Source: Sphingomonas sp. PAMC26645 (GTDB lineage: Bacteria; Pseudomonadota; Alphaproteobacteria; Sphingomonadales; Sphingomonadaceae). Taken from it: DNA of 64,000 nt. Under the pieces are notes generated by a model, which did no database searches, had not been told where the DNA came from, and worked only from the letters and a program-made list of their open reading frames with translations. This document shows, piece by piece, positions 52,936-62,395 of the stretch; position 1 is the first letter of the stretch; each line of letters starts with the position of its first letter. The stretch is taken from positions 1,794,501 to 1,858,500 of the forward strand of contig NZ_CP039249.1 of NCBI RefSeq assembly GCF_004795835.1, in the 5' to 3' direction. The translations under genes were made by a program, and so were the position numbers.

Positions 52936-54137
52936 CTTCTGAAATGACCTCCGACACAACCAACACCATCGTCCGCGTCGCGGCGCGCGGCGACGGCATG
53001 ACCGCCGACGGACGCCACGCCGCCTTCTCGGCACCCGGCGACACGCTCGCCGCCGACGGCACAGTGATCCCCGGCCCGCACCACCAGACTCCCCCCTGCG
53101 TCCATTTCCCGACCTGCGGCGGCTGCCAGCTCCAGCATCTCGACGACCAGGCCTATGCCGAGTTCGTCACCGACCGCATCGCCTCCGCGCTCGACGGCCA
53201 GGACCTGTCCGCGCCGATCCGCACCCCGCACATCTCCCCCGAACGCAGCCGCCGCCGCGCGACGCTCCACGCCGAGGCCAAGGGCGGCAAGATCACGCTC
53301 GGCTTCACCGCCGAGAAAGCGCACACGATCGTCGACATCAAGGAATGCTGGATCCTCGATCCGCGCCTGTTCGCGCTCGTCCAGCCGCTCCGCCAGCTGC
53401 TTAAGCGCCTCAATTTCCGCCGCCGCGCCGACATCCACCTGACGCTCGCCGACCAGGGCGCGGACATCCTGATCACCGGCTTCGCCCCCGAAGGCCTGCC
53501 CGCCGCCGAAGCGCTGACCAAATTCTGCGAGGACCATAAGATCGCCCGCGTAGCGTTCGACGACGGCCTCGGACCCGAGACGCGGTGGGAGCCCGACGCG
53601 GTCACGATCACGCTCGGCGGCGTCCCCGTGCCGCTCCCGCCCGCCTCGTTCCTGCAAGCGACCCCGGATGGCGAAGCCGCGCTCACCGCCGCCGTGCTCG
53701 AAGCGATCGGCAAGCCCGGCACGGTCGCCGACCTGTTCGCCGGCCTCGGCACCTTCACGCTAGCGATCCCCGCCAAGGTCTACGCGGCCGAAGGCGCGCG
53801 CGACGCGCTCGGTTCGCTGAAGGCCGCCGCGCACCGCACGCAACGTCCGGTCTACCCGGAGCACCGCGATCTCTATCGCCGGCCGCTGACGGTGGCCGAA
53901 CTCGATCGCTTCGATGCGGTGGTGATCGATCCGCCACGTTCCGGCGCGCGCGAACAGGCGACTGCGCTGGCGGAATGCAAGACGCCGGTGATCGCCTATG
54001 TGTCCTGCAATCCGGCGAGCTTCGCGCGCGATGCGAAGGAGTTGTGCGACGCGGGTTGGCGGATCGACTGGATCAAGCCGGTCGGCCAGTTCCGATGGTC
54101 GACGCATGTCGAACTCGCCGCGAAGTTCGTCCGATAG
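52932..54137 (+). CDS. RNA m5U methyltransferase (RlmD/TrmA family)
   Basis: 401 aa (MTSEMTSDTTNTIVRVAARG). An N-terminal iron-sulfur Cys cluster is visible as C56, C62, C65 (PPCVHFPTCGGCQLQHL), a fourth Cys being in IKECWIL. The methyltransferase domain has VADLFAGLGTFTLA, DPPRSGA and the nucleophile Cys in YVSCNPASFARDA. Both rRNA (RlmD-like) and tRNA targets are possible. It overlaps nnr by 4 bp and ends the ilvD-lipoprotein-nnr-methyltransferase operon. Confidence 0.92.
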   Translation: MTSEMTSDTTNTIVRVAARGDGMTADGRHAAFSAPGDTLAADGTVIPGPHHQTPPCVHFPTCGGCQLQHLDDQAYAEFVTDRIASALDGQDLSAPIRTPHISPERSRRRATLHAEAKGGKITLGFTAEKAHTIVDIKECWILDPRLFALVQPLRQLLKRLNFRRRADIHLTLADQGADILITGFAPEGLPAAEALTKFCEDHKIARVAFDDGLGPETRWEPDAVTITLGGVPVPLPPASFLQATPDGEAALTAAVLEAIGKPGTVADLFAGLGTFTLAIPAKVYAAEGARDALGSLKAAAHRTQRPVYPEHRDLYRRPLTVAELDRFDAVVIDPPRSGAREQATALAECKTPVIAYVSCNPASFARDAKELCDAGWRIDWIKPVGQFRWSTHVELAAKFVR

Positions 54138-54146
54138 TTTCAGAAG

Positions 54147-54204
54147 ATTGTTCCCCCGCGAAGGCGGAGGCCCAGACTGGGCCCCCGCCTTCGCGGGGGA
54201 ACAC
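54147..54204. repeat. Palindromic repeat, family A, between convergent genes
   Basis: About 58 bp, centre CCCAGACTGGG, 10 bp after the methyltransferase stop and 5 bp before the truA stop. It can act as a terminator for both. Confidence 0.88.
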
Positions 54205-54209
54205 GCTTT

Positions 54210-54950
54210 CTACGGGTAGACCGCACTCACGAAGAACAGACCGTCAGGCGGTGCATTCAGCCCCAGCATCGCCCGATCCTTCGCTTCGAGCGCAGCCGCA
54301 ACATCGCCAACCGCCCAACGCCCCATACCCACCAGCGCCAGGCATCCGACCATCGACCGCACCTGATGATGCAGGAACGACCGCGCCGCCGCGTAGACGA
54401 ACAGCCGCTCCCCCCCCCGCACCACCTCGAGCCGGTCCAAAGTCCTCACCGGACTATCCGCCTGGCAATGCGCGGACCGAAACGTCGTGAAGTCATGCCG
54501 CCCGACCAGCGCCCCCGCGGCCTCCGCCATCGCGTCCGCATCCAGCAACTGAGGCACCTGCCAAGCCAGCCCAGCCTCGAACGTCAACGGCGAGCGCCGG
54601 TTGACGATCCGGTACTCGTACGACCGCCCGACGCACGAAAATCGCGCATGCCAATCGTCATCGACTACCTCGCACGCCAGCACCGACACCGGTGCCGGCT
54701 TCACCAGAGCGTTCAGCCCCTCCATCAACCGAAATGCCGCGAGCGGCTTCGCGATATCGACATGCGCGCGCATCGCGATCCCGTGCACGCCCGCATCGGT
54801 CCGCCCCGCCGCCTGCACAGACGTGGTCTCGCCGGTCATCTTGAGCACGGCCGCCTCCAGCGCCGCCTGCACGCTCGGCCCATGCTTCTGCCGCTGCCAG
54901 CCCATGAACGGCCGCCCGTCGAACTCCACCGTCAACGCGAACCGCGTCAA
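54210..54950 (-). CDS. truA: tRNA pseudouridine synthase A
   Basis: 246 aa, full length. Catalytic Asp lies in [45 protein letters not shown] and the C-terminal PDGLFF are typical. It modifies U38-40 of tRNA anticodon stems. Its start overlaps the fmt stop by 4 bp (ATGA), so the two are cotranslated. Confidence 0.96.
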   Translation of the reverse strand: MTRFALTVEFDGRPFMGWQRQKHGPSVQAALEAAVLKMTGETTSVQAAGRTDAGVHGIAMRAHVDIAKPLAAFRLMEGLNALVKPAPVSVLACEVVDDDWHARFSCVGRSYEYRIVNRRSPLTFEAGLAWQVPQLLDADAMAEAAGALVGRHDFTTFRSAHCQADSPVRTLDRLEVVRGGERLFVYAAARSFLHHQVRSMVGCLALVGMGRWAVGDVAAALEAKDRAMLGLNAPPDGLFFVSAVYP

Positions 54951-55873
54951 AGCTGCGTCCCCGAGCGAATCGGAAATCCGCGCAGCATTTCCTCCGCCGA
55001 GGTCACGCCGCGCCCGGCGCGCTGCACCAAGGTCGGCCGGATCGCCCCGTCACCGCACCCGATCGTCAGCTCCGAATTGACCGTCAGCCCTTCACACCCA
55101 AGAAACGAGAACGGCAACACGTCCGCCGCCAGCACCTTCACCCGCTCGCCAGCAACCTCGAACCAAGCCCCCGGCGCCGGGTTCATCGCCCGCACCAGCC
55201 GCTCGACCTCGACCGCCGACCGGTCGAAATCGATCCGCGCCTCCGCCTTGTCGATCTTCGCGGCATAGGTGACGCCCTCCTCGGGCTGCGGCCGGGCAGG
55301 GTAGGCGTCGAGATCGCTCAGCACCTCGACCATCAACCGAGCCCCCATCGCGGAGAGTTCGGACGTCAGATCCCCCGCGGTCTTGCCGACGATCGGCGTC
55401 CGTCCCTCGAGCCGAACCGGCCCGGTATCCAGCCCGGCCTCCATCTGCATGATCCCGACGCCCGTCTCGGCATCGCCCGCGAGGATAGACCGCTGCACCG
55501 GCGCCGCTCCCCGCCACCGCGGCAGCAGCGATCCATGCACGTTCAGGCACCCGAACCGAGGCGCCTCCAGCACCGCGCGAGGCAGAATAAGACCATAGGC
55601 CGCAACGACCGCCACATCCGCGTCCAAGGCGGAAAACGCCTCGCGAGCCTCCAGCCCCTCCGGCAAAGACGCCTTGAACGACACCGGCGTCCGCACCTCG
55701 ATGCCCAGGGCCTCCGCCCGAACCTGCACCGACGACGGCACCAGTTCGCGCCCACGCCGCCCCCCTGGCCGGGCAGGCTGGCAATACGCCGCCACCACGT
55801 CATGCCCCGCCGCGACGAGGGCCTCCAGCACCGGCACTGCGAAGTCCGGCGTTCCCATGAAGATGATCCGCAT
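54947..55873 (-). CDS. fmt: Methionyl-tRNA formyltransferase
   Basis: 308 aa from the ATG at 55873 ([20 protein letters not shown]); an ATG five codons earlier is possible. Formyl-transfer residues N and H are in [17 protein letters not shown] with a following Asp-containing [20 protein letters not shown]. The C-terminal OB-like domain (about 205-305) binds tRNA. It heads the fmt-truA operon and is divergent from recR, the starts being 52 bp apart. Confidence 0.97.
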   Translation of the reverse strand: MRIIFMGTPDFAVPVLEALVAAGHDVVAAYCQPARPGGRRGRELVPSSVQVRAEALGIEVRTPVSFKASLPEGLEAREAFSALDADVAVVAAYGLILPRAVLEAPRFGCLNVHGSLLPRWRGAAPVQRSILAGDAETGVGIMQMEAGLDTGPVRLEGRTPIVGKTAGDLTSELSAMGARLMVEVLSDLDAYPARPQPEEGVTYAAKIDKAEARIDFDRSAVEVERLVRAMNPAPGAWFEVAGERVKVLAADVLPFSFLGCEGLTVNSELTIGCGDGAIRPTLVQRAGRGVTSAEEMLRGFPIRSGTQL

Positions 55874-55925
55874 GGTCCTCTCGAACACGCTGGCGGGGAG
55901 CCGCGCAACCCCCTATCTGTTCCCT

Positions 55926-56522
55926 ATGGCATCCCCCGAGATCGAGGCGCTGACGCAGGCGCTGGCCCGGCTCCCCGGCCTCGGCCCCCGGTCCGCACGT
56001 CGCGCCGTGCTGCATCTGCTCAAGAAGCGCGACGCGGCGCTGGGTCCCTTGCGCGAGGCGCTGACCGCGGTCGACGAGCGGCTGGAGAACTGCTCGACCT
56101 GCGGCAACGTCGACACCACCAATCCGTGCGCGATCTGCGCCGACCCGCGTCGCGACCAGCGTTCGCTCTGCGTCGTCGAGGAGGTCGCCGACCTTTGGGC
56201 GCTCGATCGCTCGCGGCTGTTCCCCGGCCGCTTCCACGTCCTCGGCGGCCGCCTGTCCGCACTCGAAGGTATCCGGCCCGAGGACCTCAGCATCGACAGC
56301 CTGGTCCGCCGCATCGAAGCCGGCGGCATCGACGAGGTCGTGCTCGCGATGAACGCCACGCTCGAAGGCCAGACCACCGCGCACTATATCGCCGAGCGTA
56401 TCGAACGCTTCCCCGTCCGCGTCACGCAGCTCGCACATGGCCTGCCGGTCGGCGGCGAACTCGACTATCTCGACGAAGGCACGTTGGCGCAGGCACTAAG
56501 GGCCAGAAGGCCAATGGCTTGA
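55926..56522 (+). CDS. recR: Recombination protein RecR
   Basis: 198 aa from the ATG at 55926 ([20 protein letters not shown]). HhH motif at about 11-32 ([18 protein letters not shown]), zinc finger C56, C59, C68, C71, Toprim domain with [16 protein letters not shown] and the C-terminal [20 protein letters not shown] block. It loads RecA in gap repair with RecO/RecF. The end of the gene overlaps nothing; def starts 48 bp later. Confidence 0.97.
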   Translation: MASPEIEALTQALARLPGLGPRSARRAVLHLLKKRDAALGPLREALTAVDERLENCSTCGNVDTTNPCAICADPRRDQRSLCVVEEVADLWALDRSRLFPGRFHVLGGRLSALEGIRPEDLSIDSLVRRIEAGGIDEVVLAMNATLEGQTTAHYIAERIERFPVRVTQLAHGLPVGGELDYLDEGTLAQALRARRPMA

Positions 56523-56570
56523 CGCCCATCGGCTTGACGTGATGCCCACGCGTACCTTAGCGGACGCGCT

Positions 56571-57095
56571 ATGACCGTCATGACCGTTCTCGAAGTCCCC
56601 GATCCCCGCCTGCGCCTCGTCGCCGAGCCGGTGGAGACGGTCGACGACTCCACCCGCACGCTCGTCGCCGACATGATCGAGACGATGTACGACTTCAACG
56701 GCATCGGCCTCGCCGCGACCCAGGTCGGCGTGCAGAAGCGCGTCCTCGTCATCGATCTCCAGGAGGAGAAGGACGAGGACGACAAGCCGATCAAGAACCC
56801 CAAGGCGTACATCAACGCCGAGATTCTGTCGGTCAGCGACGAGGTCTCCACCTACAACGAGGGGTGCCTCTCGATCCCGGAGCAGTATGCAGAGGTAGCG
56901 CGCCCGGCACGGTGCCGCGTGAAGTGGCTCGATGAGACCGGCGCGGCGCACGAGGAGGATTTCGACGGGCTGCTGTCAACCTGCATGCAGCACGAGATCG
57001 ACCATCTCGACGGGGTGCTGTTCATCGACCACATCAGCCGCCTCAAGCGTGACATGGTGCTGAAGAAGCTGGCGAAGCAGCGCAAGCTGGGGTGA
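56571..57095 (+). CDS. def: Peptide deformylase
   Basis: 174 aa (MTVMTVLEVPDPRLRLVAEP). The three family motifs are GIGLAATQ (44-51), EGCLSIP (about 97-103, Cys metal ligand C99) and QHEIDHLDG (140-148, H141/E142/H145). It removes the N-formyl group from new proteins, matching the fmt gene just upstream across the divergent recR. The start is an ATG at 56571; ATG 56580 is also possible. Confidence 0.97.
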   Translation: MTVMTVLEVPDPRLRLVAEPVETVDDSTRTLVADMIETMYDFNGIGLAATQVGVQKRVLVIDLQEEKDEDDKPIKNPKAYINAEILSVSDEVSTYNEGCLSIPEQYAEVARPARCRVKWLDETGAAHEEDFDGLLSTCMQHEIDHLDGVLFIDHISRLKRDMVLKKLAKQRKLG

Positions 57096-57169
57096 GAGGC
57101 TGGGGGCGTCGCTGCTCTCTGTGCTGAGAGTGCGTCCCTGAGAGCGCGGCTTATTTGCCCAACACGTAA

Positions 57170-57274
57170 CCACCCCGGCGAAGGCCGGGGCCCAATTGGG
57201 GAACGTCGCCAACTGAGCGCAGTCCCTCGTTATTGAAACCTTTCCAATTGGACCCCGGCCTCCGCCGGGGTGGT
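57170..57274. repeat. Palindromic repeat, family B
   Basis: About 105 bp; CCACCCCGGCGAAGGCCGGG arm and GTTATTGAAACCTTTCC in the centre. 74 bp after def. Confidence 0.88.
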
Positions 57275-57310
57275 ACTATTCGGCGAGGGTGTCGGAGCGC
57301 CCCCTTTCTA

Positions 57311-57389
57311 GTTCCCCCGCGACGGCGGGGGCTCAGGACCAAGCACGACACCGCCATAACCCTGGACTCCCGCCTCCGCGGGAGAACAA
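57311..57389. repeat. Palindromic repeat, family A (long-loop form)
   Basis: About 79 bp: GTTCCCCCGCGACGGCGGGG arm and complementary end, one-sided mismatches in the stem. It follows a family B copy by 37 bp. Confidence 0.8.
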
Positions 57390-57550
57390 AAGATTGAGAC
57401 TGTCCTACATCAACCGTTCGACGTATGTTCCACGCATGACGTCTCCATCTCCTTCCCAAACCCGCTCGCCGATGTGCACATTCTCCCCTGAGAAAATGCT
57501 GCGCCAGCGTCTGCACTTCGTGCACTTCCAGCTAAATTCGCCGGTGCAAA

Positions 57551-59002
57551 ATGGCTGAGTTCGCCATCATCGCCGTCCTCGCGCTAGCCGTCGGCATCCT
57601 CTTGGGCTGGCTGCTAGCCTCCCGCCGCGCCGCCACCCTAGCCAGCGAACTCGCCGTCGCGCAGACCAAGGTCGCCGACGCCGACCTCATCCGCACCGCG
57701 CGCGACGCCGTCGAACGCGAACGCAACGCCGCGATGCAGGACCTCGCCACGCTCCGCGCGCAGAACGCCGAGCGCGCCACCGACTCCGATCGCCTGCGCC
57801 TCGACCTCACGACGATCCGCACCGACCGCGACGCCGCCCGCACCGAAATCGCCACGCTGAAAGCGCAAGGCGAGGCGTTCGAAGCGCGCCTGCTCGAACT
57901 TCGCGAGGCGAAGGACGTCATGGCCGCGCAGTTCGGCGACGTCGCCAACAAGCTGCTCAGCTACGCGCAGAAGACCTTCCTCGAACGCGCCGACGCCCGC
58001 TTCCGCCAGTCGGAGGAAAGCGCCGGCCTGAACCTCAAGTCGATGCTCCAGCCCGTCAGCGACCGCCTGCAACGGTACGAAGAAGGCGTCGCCAAGGTCG
58101 AGGCCGAGCGCCGCGATGCGTTCGGCGATCTCAAGGGCCAGATCGAGCAGATGCGCCTGGGCCAGGAAAAGGTCTCGACCGAAGCCGCCAAACTCGTCAA
58201 TTCCTTACGCAACGCCCCCAAGTCCCGCGGCCGCTGGGGCGAACAACAACTAAAGAACGTCCTAGAAACCTGCGGCCTCAGCGAACACACCGACTTCCAG
58301 ACGGAGGTCTCGGTCGCAGTAGGCGACGACGGCGCCCGCCTGCGCCCCGACGCGATCATCCGCGTCCCCGGCGGTCGAGCACTGGTGATCGACGCAAAGG
58401 TCTCGCTCAATGCGTACCAGGACGCATTCGGCGCGGTCGACGACGCCGAGCGCCTGATCGGACTCGCCGCCCACGCAGCCTCGATGCGCGCGCACGTCAA
58501 CGGCCTCGGCAATAAGGCCTATTGGAGCCAGTTCGCCGACACGCCCGATTACGTCATCATGTTCGTCCCCGGCGAACACTTCCTCTCCGCCGCGCTCGAA
58601 CACGACCCGACGCTATGGGATTTCGCCTTCGAAAAGCGCGTGTTGCTGGCCACCCCCACGAACCTGATCGCGATCGCCCGCACGGTCGCGGCGGTCTGGC
58701 GCCAGGAAAAACTCGCCAACGAAGCGCGCAAGATCGGCGAACTCGGCAAGGAAATGCACGACCGCCTCGCGAAGGTAGCCGACGATCTGCGGAAGGTCGG
58801 CGTCGGTCTCAACAGCGCGGTAAAGAACTTCAACGGCTTCACCAACTCGTTCAACGGCCGCCTGATGGTAACCGGCCGCAAGTTCCGCGACCTAAACATC
58901 GAGACGGGCGCGCGGGATTTGGAGGACGTGTCCTCTGTTGACGCACTCGCGCTAGGCGAGGGCCCTGCACTGATCGAGAAGCCGGAGAGCGTCGAAAGCT
59001 GA
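57551..59002 (+). CDS. rmuC: DNA recombination protein RmuC
   Basis: 483 aa (MAEFAIIAVLALAVGILLGW). An N-terminal membrane helix (about 4-22) is followed by a long coiled coil (about 25-190) and the RmuC nuclease-like domain (about 195-450), with RGRWGEQQLKNVLETCGL, LRPDAIIRVPGGRALVIDAKVSLNAY and FVPGEHFLSAALEHDP. The restriction-enzyme-like core is of the PD-(D/E)xK class, D-x-K in VIDAKVS. It restrains DNA inversion events. A family B repeat follows 16 bp after the stop. Confidence 0.93.
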   Translation: MAEFAIIAVLALAVGILLGWLLASRRAATLASELAVAQTKVADADLIRTARDAVERERNAAMQDLATLRAQNAERATDSDRLRLDLTTIRTDRDAARTEIATLKAQGEAFEARLLELREAKDVMAAQFGDVANKLLSYAQKTFLERADARFRQSEESAGLNLKSMLQPVSDRLQRYEEGVAKVEAERRDAFGDLKGQIEQMRLGQEKVSTEAAKLVNSLRNAPKSRGRWGEQQLKNVLETCGLSEHTDFQTEVSVAVGDDGARLRPDAIIRVPGGRALVIDAKVSLNAYQDAFGAVDDAERLIGLAAHAASMRAHVNGLGNKAYWSQFADTPDYVIMFVPGEHFLSAALEHDPTLWDFAFEKRVLLATPTNLIAIARTVAAVWRQEKLANEARKIGELGKEMHDRLAKVADDLRKVGVGLNSAVKNFNGFTNSFNGRLMVTGRKFRDLNIETGARDLEDVSSVDALALGEGPALIEKPESVES

Positions 59003-59018
59003 GACTAGCAGTTGTGAA

Positions 59019-59122
59019 CCACCCCGGCGAAGGCCGGGGCCCAATTGGGGGACCCGAATGATGGACGCTGCGATCCGTTACTCTAGCTTTCCCAATTGGG
59101 CCCCGGCCTTCGCCGGGGTGGT
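59019..59122. repeat. Palindromic repeat, family B
   Basis: About 104 bp, CCACCCCGGCGAAGGCCGGG arms; the middle has GTTACTCTAGCTTTCCC, a variant of the other copies. Between rmuC and the small peptide gene. Confidence 0.85.
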
Positions 59123-59239
59123 GGTGGAGGGTGGCTTCTCTCGCACCGAAAACCGATCGGTACAAAATTCGTTCACCTCCGGGAAACCTTTCCCGACCCT
59201 GCGCATTAACCGGATAACGCCCCCAAGAGTCATCCGGTC

Positions 59240-59317
59240 ATGAAACACCTAGTCCCCATCCTCTGCGCCCTCATCCCCTTCGCAGCGATGATCGGCGCCT
59301 GCGTAACCTGCCCCTGA
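59240..59317 (+). CDS. Possible 25-residue secreted peptide or lipoprotein
   Basis: MKHLVPILCALIPFAAMIGA followed by CVTCP and a stop. It has a basic N terminus, a hydrophobic core and a late Cys resembling a lipobox. There is no clear ribosome-binding site. Its size fits an entericidin-like or leader-type peptide. Support is weak because no homologue can be checked here. It sits between the rmuC repeat and the rplI terminator. Confidence 0.35.
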   Translation: MKHLVPILCALIPFAAMIGACVTCP

Positions 59318-59340
59318 CACCCCCCGCAAAAGCACAAAAG

Positions 59341-59374
59341 AAAAGGCCCGCCGGATCACTCCGGGCGGGCCTTT
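59341..59374. terminator. Bidirectional terminator, rplI operon side
   Basis: Stem AAAGGCCCGCC with GGCGGGCCTTT, A run on one side and T run on the other, 30 bp beyond the rplI stop on the minus strand. Confidence 0.85.
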
Positions 59375-59403
59375 CTGTATCGGCTAGAAGGGAAGCGAAC
59401 GGA

Positions 59404-60000
59404 TCAACCCTGCGCCTCTTCCTCCTGGTCGCGCGGTGCTTCGGCAGTCGCGCCGGGCTCTGCGTTCGGATCGTAATCCTCGACGAAGCCAGCCTCGTCG
59501 CGCTCGAACATCGACGACATCACGTCGACGCCCGAAGCCTGCATCTCGGCCTCTTCAGGCGAGCGGGCGACGTTGACCTTGACGGCCACCGACACCTCGG
59601 GGTGCAGCGAGACCTTGACGGTGTAAACACCGATCGCCTTGATCGGCTTGTCGAGCACGATCGCCGACTTGCCGACCTTGTGACCGTCGGCCACCAGCGC
59701 GTCGACCAGATCGCGAACCGCGACCGAACCGTAGAGCTGACCGGTGTTCGACGCCTGACGGATCAGGGTCACGGTCGCGTCGTTGAAGGTCTTCGCTTCG
59801 GTCTCGGCATCGCTGCGACGCGATGCGTTGTCCGATTCGATCTTCGCACGGTTCGACTCGAACACCTTGCGGTTCGCTTCGTTCGAACGAAGCGCCTTCT
59901 TGTTGGGAAGCAGGAAGTTACGTGCGTAACCGTCCTTGACCTTCACCACGTCGCCGATAGCACCAAGCTTTTCGACGCGCTCAAGCAGAATGACGTCCAT
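59404..60000 (-). CDS. rplI: Ribosomal protein L9, long form
   Basis: 198 aa; MDVILLERVEKLGAIGDVVK and the central helix match L9. The N domain binds 23S rRNA and the C domain (LYGSVAVRDLVDALVADGHK) extends from the ribosome. A C-terminal extension of about 45 residues (EDYDPNAEPGATAEAPRDQE) is acidic and disordered, which makes it longer than the ~150 aa of E. coli. It is the last gene of the rpsF-rpsR-rplI operon. Confidence 0.97.
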   Translation of the reverse strand: MDVILLERVEKLGAIGDVVKVKDGYARNFLLPNKKALRSNEANRKVFESNRAKIESDNASRRSDAETEAKTFNDATVTLIRQASNTGQLYGSVAVRDLVDALVADGHKVGKSAIVLDKPIKAIGVYTVKVSLHPEVSVAVKVNVARSPEEAEMQASGVDVMSSMFERDEAGFVEDYDPNAEPGATAEAPRDQEEEAQG

Positions 60001-60011
60001 GTGGGCGCTCC

Positions 60012-60236
60012 TTACTTAACGATGTAGGGCAGCAAGCCCAGATGACGCGCACGCTTGATGGCCTGGGCCAGTTCGCGCTGCTTCTTTGCGGCCACCGAAG
60101 TGATACGCGACGGGACGATCTTGCCACGCTCGGACACGAAGCCCTGCAGCAACCGGACGTCCTTATAGTCGATCCGGGGAGCGTCTTTGGCGGAGAACGG
60201 GCAGCTCTTGCGGCGGCGGAAGAATGGACGTGCCAT
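60012..60236 (-). CDS. rpsR: Ribosomal protein S18
   Basis: 74 aa. It has [20 protein letters not shown] and [21 protein letters not shown], both typical. It lies 2 bp downstream of the rpsF stop, so the pair is cotranslated; S18 and S6 bind 16S rRNA as a heterodimer. rplI starts 11 bp downstream. Confidence 0.98.
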   Translation of the reverse strand: MARPFFRRRKSCPFSAKDAPRIDYKDVRLLQGFVSERGKIVPSRITSVAAKKQRELAQAIKRARHLGLLPYIVK

Positions 60237-60238
60237 GA

Positions 60239-60673
60239 TTATTCAGCTCCCTCTTCGCGGTCACGACGGGGACCACGGTCCGGACGATCGCCACGATCGG
60301 GACGGCCCTCACGGCCACCTTCACGGTCGCCACGACGCTCGCGGTCACGATCCTGCTTGCGCATCATCACGGTCGGGCCCTCTTCGAGGGTGTCGACCTT
60401 GACCGTCATGTAACGGATGATGTCTTCGTTGATCTGGGTCTGGCGCTCCAGCTCTGCGATCACGCTGCCCGGGGCATCGATCTCGAGCATGACATAGTGC
60501 GCCTTGCGGTTCTTGGCGATCTTGTACGCCAGCGAACGCAGGCCCCAGTTCTCGGTCTTTACGACCCGACCTTCGTTGTCGTTCACGATCTTGGTGGCGA
60601 TTTCCGCCAGTGCGTCCACCTGCGCTTGTGCCAGATCCTGGCGCGCAAGGAACACGTGCTCGTAAAGAGCCAT
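60239..60673 (-). CDS. rpsF: Ribosomal protein S6 with charged C-terminal tail
   Basis: 144 aa from the ATG at 60673 ([20 protein letters not shown]); the upstream frame is rejected. It has [20 protein letters not shown] typical of S6, and beyond residue 105 a tail of Arg/Asp/Gly repeats ([20 protein letters not shown]) that is likely disordered and may bind RNA. First gene of the operon. The 170 bp leader before it has three hairpins (see separate entry). Confidence 0.97.
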   Translation of the reverse strand: MALYEHVFLARQDLAQAQVDALAEIATKIVNDNEGRVVKTENWGLRSLAYKIAKNRKAHYVMLEIDAPGSVIAELERQTQINEDIIRYMTVKVDTLEEGPTVMMRKQDRDRERRGDREGGREGRPDRGDRPDRGPRRDREEGAE

Positions 60674-60842
60674 GTCTTGTCCTTCGTCTTGGCCGATCGC
60701 TGATACACGCCCCATGCGTGCACCCCTCCGGCTGTCGTCTAGAATGCAAACAGGGGCGAGAGACGCGAATCTCTCACCCCGGTTGCAGAGGGCCTTACCC
60801 GTTTATCGGGGAAAGGCAAGGTGTTCAGGTTTACCGGCCCGT
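60674..60842 (-). promoter_or_regulatory. rpsF leader region with hairpins
   Basis: 169 bp between the RcnB-like stop and the rpsF start. Hairpins on the minus strand: GCCTT(TC)CCCG/CGGG(T)AAGGC at 60792-60817, GGGG(T)GAGAG/CTCTCGCCCC at 60752-60781, and CACGC/GCGTG close to the start. The first may terminate the upstream gene; the others could be an S6:S18 autoregulatory leader, which is known in several phyla but not proved here. Confidence 0.45.
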
Positions 60843-61202
60843 TTACCGGAACGCGCCGCCACGAACCTGGACCACGTTGCCGCGGCCGTTAATCAGCAGT
60901 GCGTCGTTGCCCGAGCGGACCCACTGGCTGCCACGCGGCGGGGCGGCGAGGCGATAGTTGCGGTACGTCGTGATGACCCGGTAGTTCTGCGCCTGGCGAC
61001 GATCGAAGCGCTGGCCGGCGCGCCAGTTGCGATACTGCGGCGTGCGGACGACGGTGCGCTTGGTGACGACGGTGCGGCCGTTGTTATCGTTGTGGCGCAC
61101 GGTGGTGACTTCGCGACGCTGCTGCGCTTCGGCAGGCGCTGCAGCGAGCAGCGGGCTGGCGACGAGGGTAGCGGCAAGCGCGCTGAGGATGAACTTTTTC
61201 AT
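60843..61202 (-). CDS. RcnB-like periplasmic protein
   Basis: 119 aa from the ATG at 61202 with GGGAG seven bases upstream (MKKFILSALAATLVASPLLA). After the signal peptide (about 1-27, ending AEA) come Arg/Gln-rich and Tyr-rich segments and a RcnB-like C terminus (YRNYRLAAPPRGSQWVRSGN, then DALLINGRGNVVQ). RcnB-type proteins act in nickel/cobalt homeostasis or envelope stress; the role here is inferred. It is upstream of rpsF on the same strand. Confidence 0.8.
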   Translation of the reverse strand: MKKFILSALAATLVASPLLAAAPAEAQQRREVTTVRHNDNNGRTVVTKRTVVRTPQYRNWRAGQRFDRRQAQNYRVITTYRNYRLAAPPRGSQWVRSGNDALLINGRGNVVQVRGGAFR

Positions 61203-61402
61203 GATAATCTCCCGTTTGAAACACGGCGCCGTTGCTGCGGCGTCCTCCATAATCTGGGAGCCGATTGTCGCAGGCGATTGTCGCAAGGTCGGCGAAATGG
61301 TCGCATATTGTCGCAAGGCCGCGAGGTTCGTTCAGGTTGCAACTCGACGCGCACCTTTATAGGCCCCGCGCTCAAACGAAGACCGAACACAGAGGAGAGG
61401 CC

Positions 61403-62362
61403 ATGCGCGCGTTCATCTTCCCCGGCCAGGGGAGCCAGTCTGTCGGCATGGGCAAGGGGCTCGCCGACGCCAGTGCCACCGCCCGCGAGGTCTTCGCCGA
61501 AGTCGACGAGGCGCTCGGCCAGCACCTGTTCCGGCTGATGAGCGAAGGTCCAGCGGACGACCTGCTCCTCACCGAGAACGCGCAGCCGGCGATCATGGCG
61601 AACGCGATCGCTACCCTGCGCGTCGCCGAGAAGGAAGGCGGTATCCGCCTCGCCGACAAGGCGGACTATGTCGCCGGCCACAGCCTCGGCGAATACACTG
61701 CCTTGTGCGCCGCTGGTGCGCTCGACCTGTCGACCACCGCGCGCCTCCTGAAACTCCGCGGTCGCGCGATGCAGGCGGCGGTACCGGTAGGCGAGGGCGC
61801 AATGGCAGCCCTCCTCGGCACCGACCTCGAAAAGGCGCAACTGATCGCCGGCGCTGCGGTCGACGCGATTCTGGCGGAAGGCGGCCCCGAACTGATCTGC
61901 ACCGTCGCCAACGACAATGATCCGTCGCAAGTCGTCATCTCCGGCCACCGCCTCGCCATCGAAAAGGCGATCGCGCTGGCCAAAGACCTCGGCGCCAAGC
62001 GCGCGGTATTGTTGCCCGTCTCCGCGCCTTTCCACTGCCCGTTGATGCAACCCGCCGCCGAAGCGATGGAAGCTGCCCTGCTGGACGCCGACCTCCGCGC
62101 GCCGCTCGTTCCCGTCTTCGCCAATGTCGATGCGGTCGCCGTCGCCGACCCCGGCGCGATCCGTCACCTACTCGTGCAACAGGTCACCGGGATGGTCCGC
62201 TGGCGCGAATCGGTGTTGGCGATGCATGCGGCGGGGGTCGGCCACTTCGTCGAGTTCGGCGGCAAGGTTCTTAGCCCGATGGTCAAACGCATTACCCCCG
62301 ACGTCGAGACGACGAGCGTCATCACGATGGACGACATCGAGGAACTCGTGAAGAAGATGTGA
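61403..62362 (+). CDS. fabD: Malonyl-CoA:ACP transacylase
   Basis: 319 aa from the ATG at 61403 with a GAGGAGAGG ribosome-binding site (MRAFIFPGQGSQSVGMGKGL). GHSLGE carries the nucleophile S94; SAPFHC has the catalytic His. The enzyme loads malonyl groups on ACP. The stop is followed at once by an inverted repeat and the GxxExxY gene, which separates fabD from fabG-acpP. Confidence 0.97.
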   Translation: MRAFIFPGQGSQSVGMGKGLADASATAREVFAEVDEALGQHLFRLMSEGPADDLLLTENAQPAIMANAIATLRVAEKEGGIRLADKADYVAGHSLGEYTALCAAGALDLSTTARLLKLRGRAMQAAVPVGEGAMAALLGTDLEKAQLIAGAAVDAILAEGGPELICTVANDNDPSQVVISGHRLAIEKAIALAKDLGAKRAVLLPVSAPFHCPLMQPAAEAMEAALLDADLRAPLVPVFANVDAVAVADPGAIRHLLVQQVTGMVRWRESVLAMHAAGVGHFVEFGGKVLSPMVKRITPDVETTSVITMDDIEELVKKM

Positions 62363-62388
62363 TCACGCGGAGACGCGGAGCCGCGGAG
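62363..62388. repeat. Left copy of 26-bp inverted repeat framing the GxxExxY gene
   Basis: Begins on the base after the fabD stop. It is the perfect reverse complement of 62779-62804 (TCACGCGGAGACGCGGAGCC and on to CGCGGAG). Confidence 0.95.
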
Positions 62389-62395
62389 AGAAGAT

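Noticed and set aside
57289..57558. Plus-strand 89-codon ORF
   Set aside because: It starts in a palindromic repeat and is made largely from its translation.
899..59122. CRISPR array suspicion from many repeated palindromes
   Set aside because: Copies are tens of kilobases apart, not regularly spaced, with no spacers and no cas genes.
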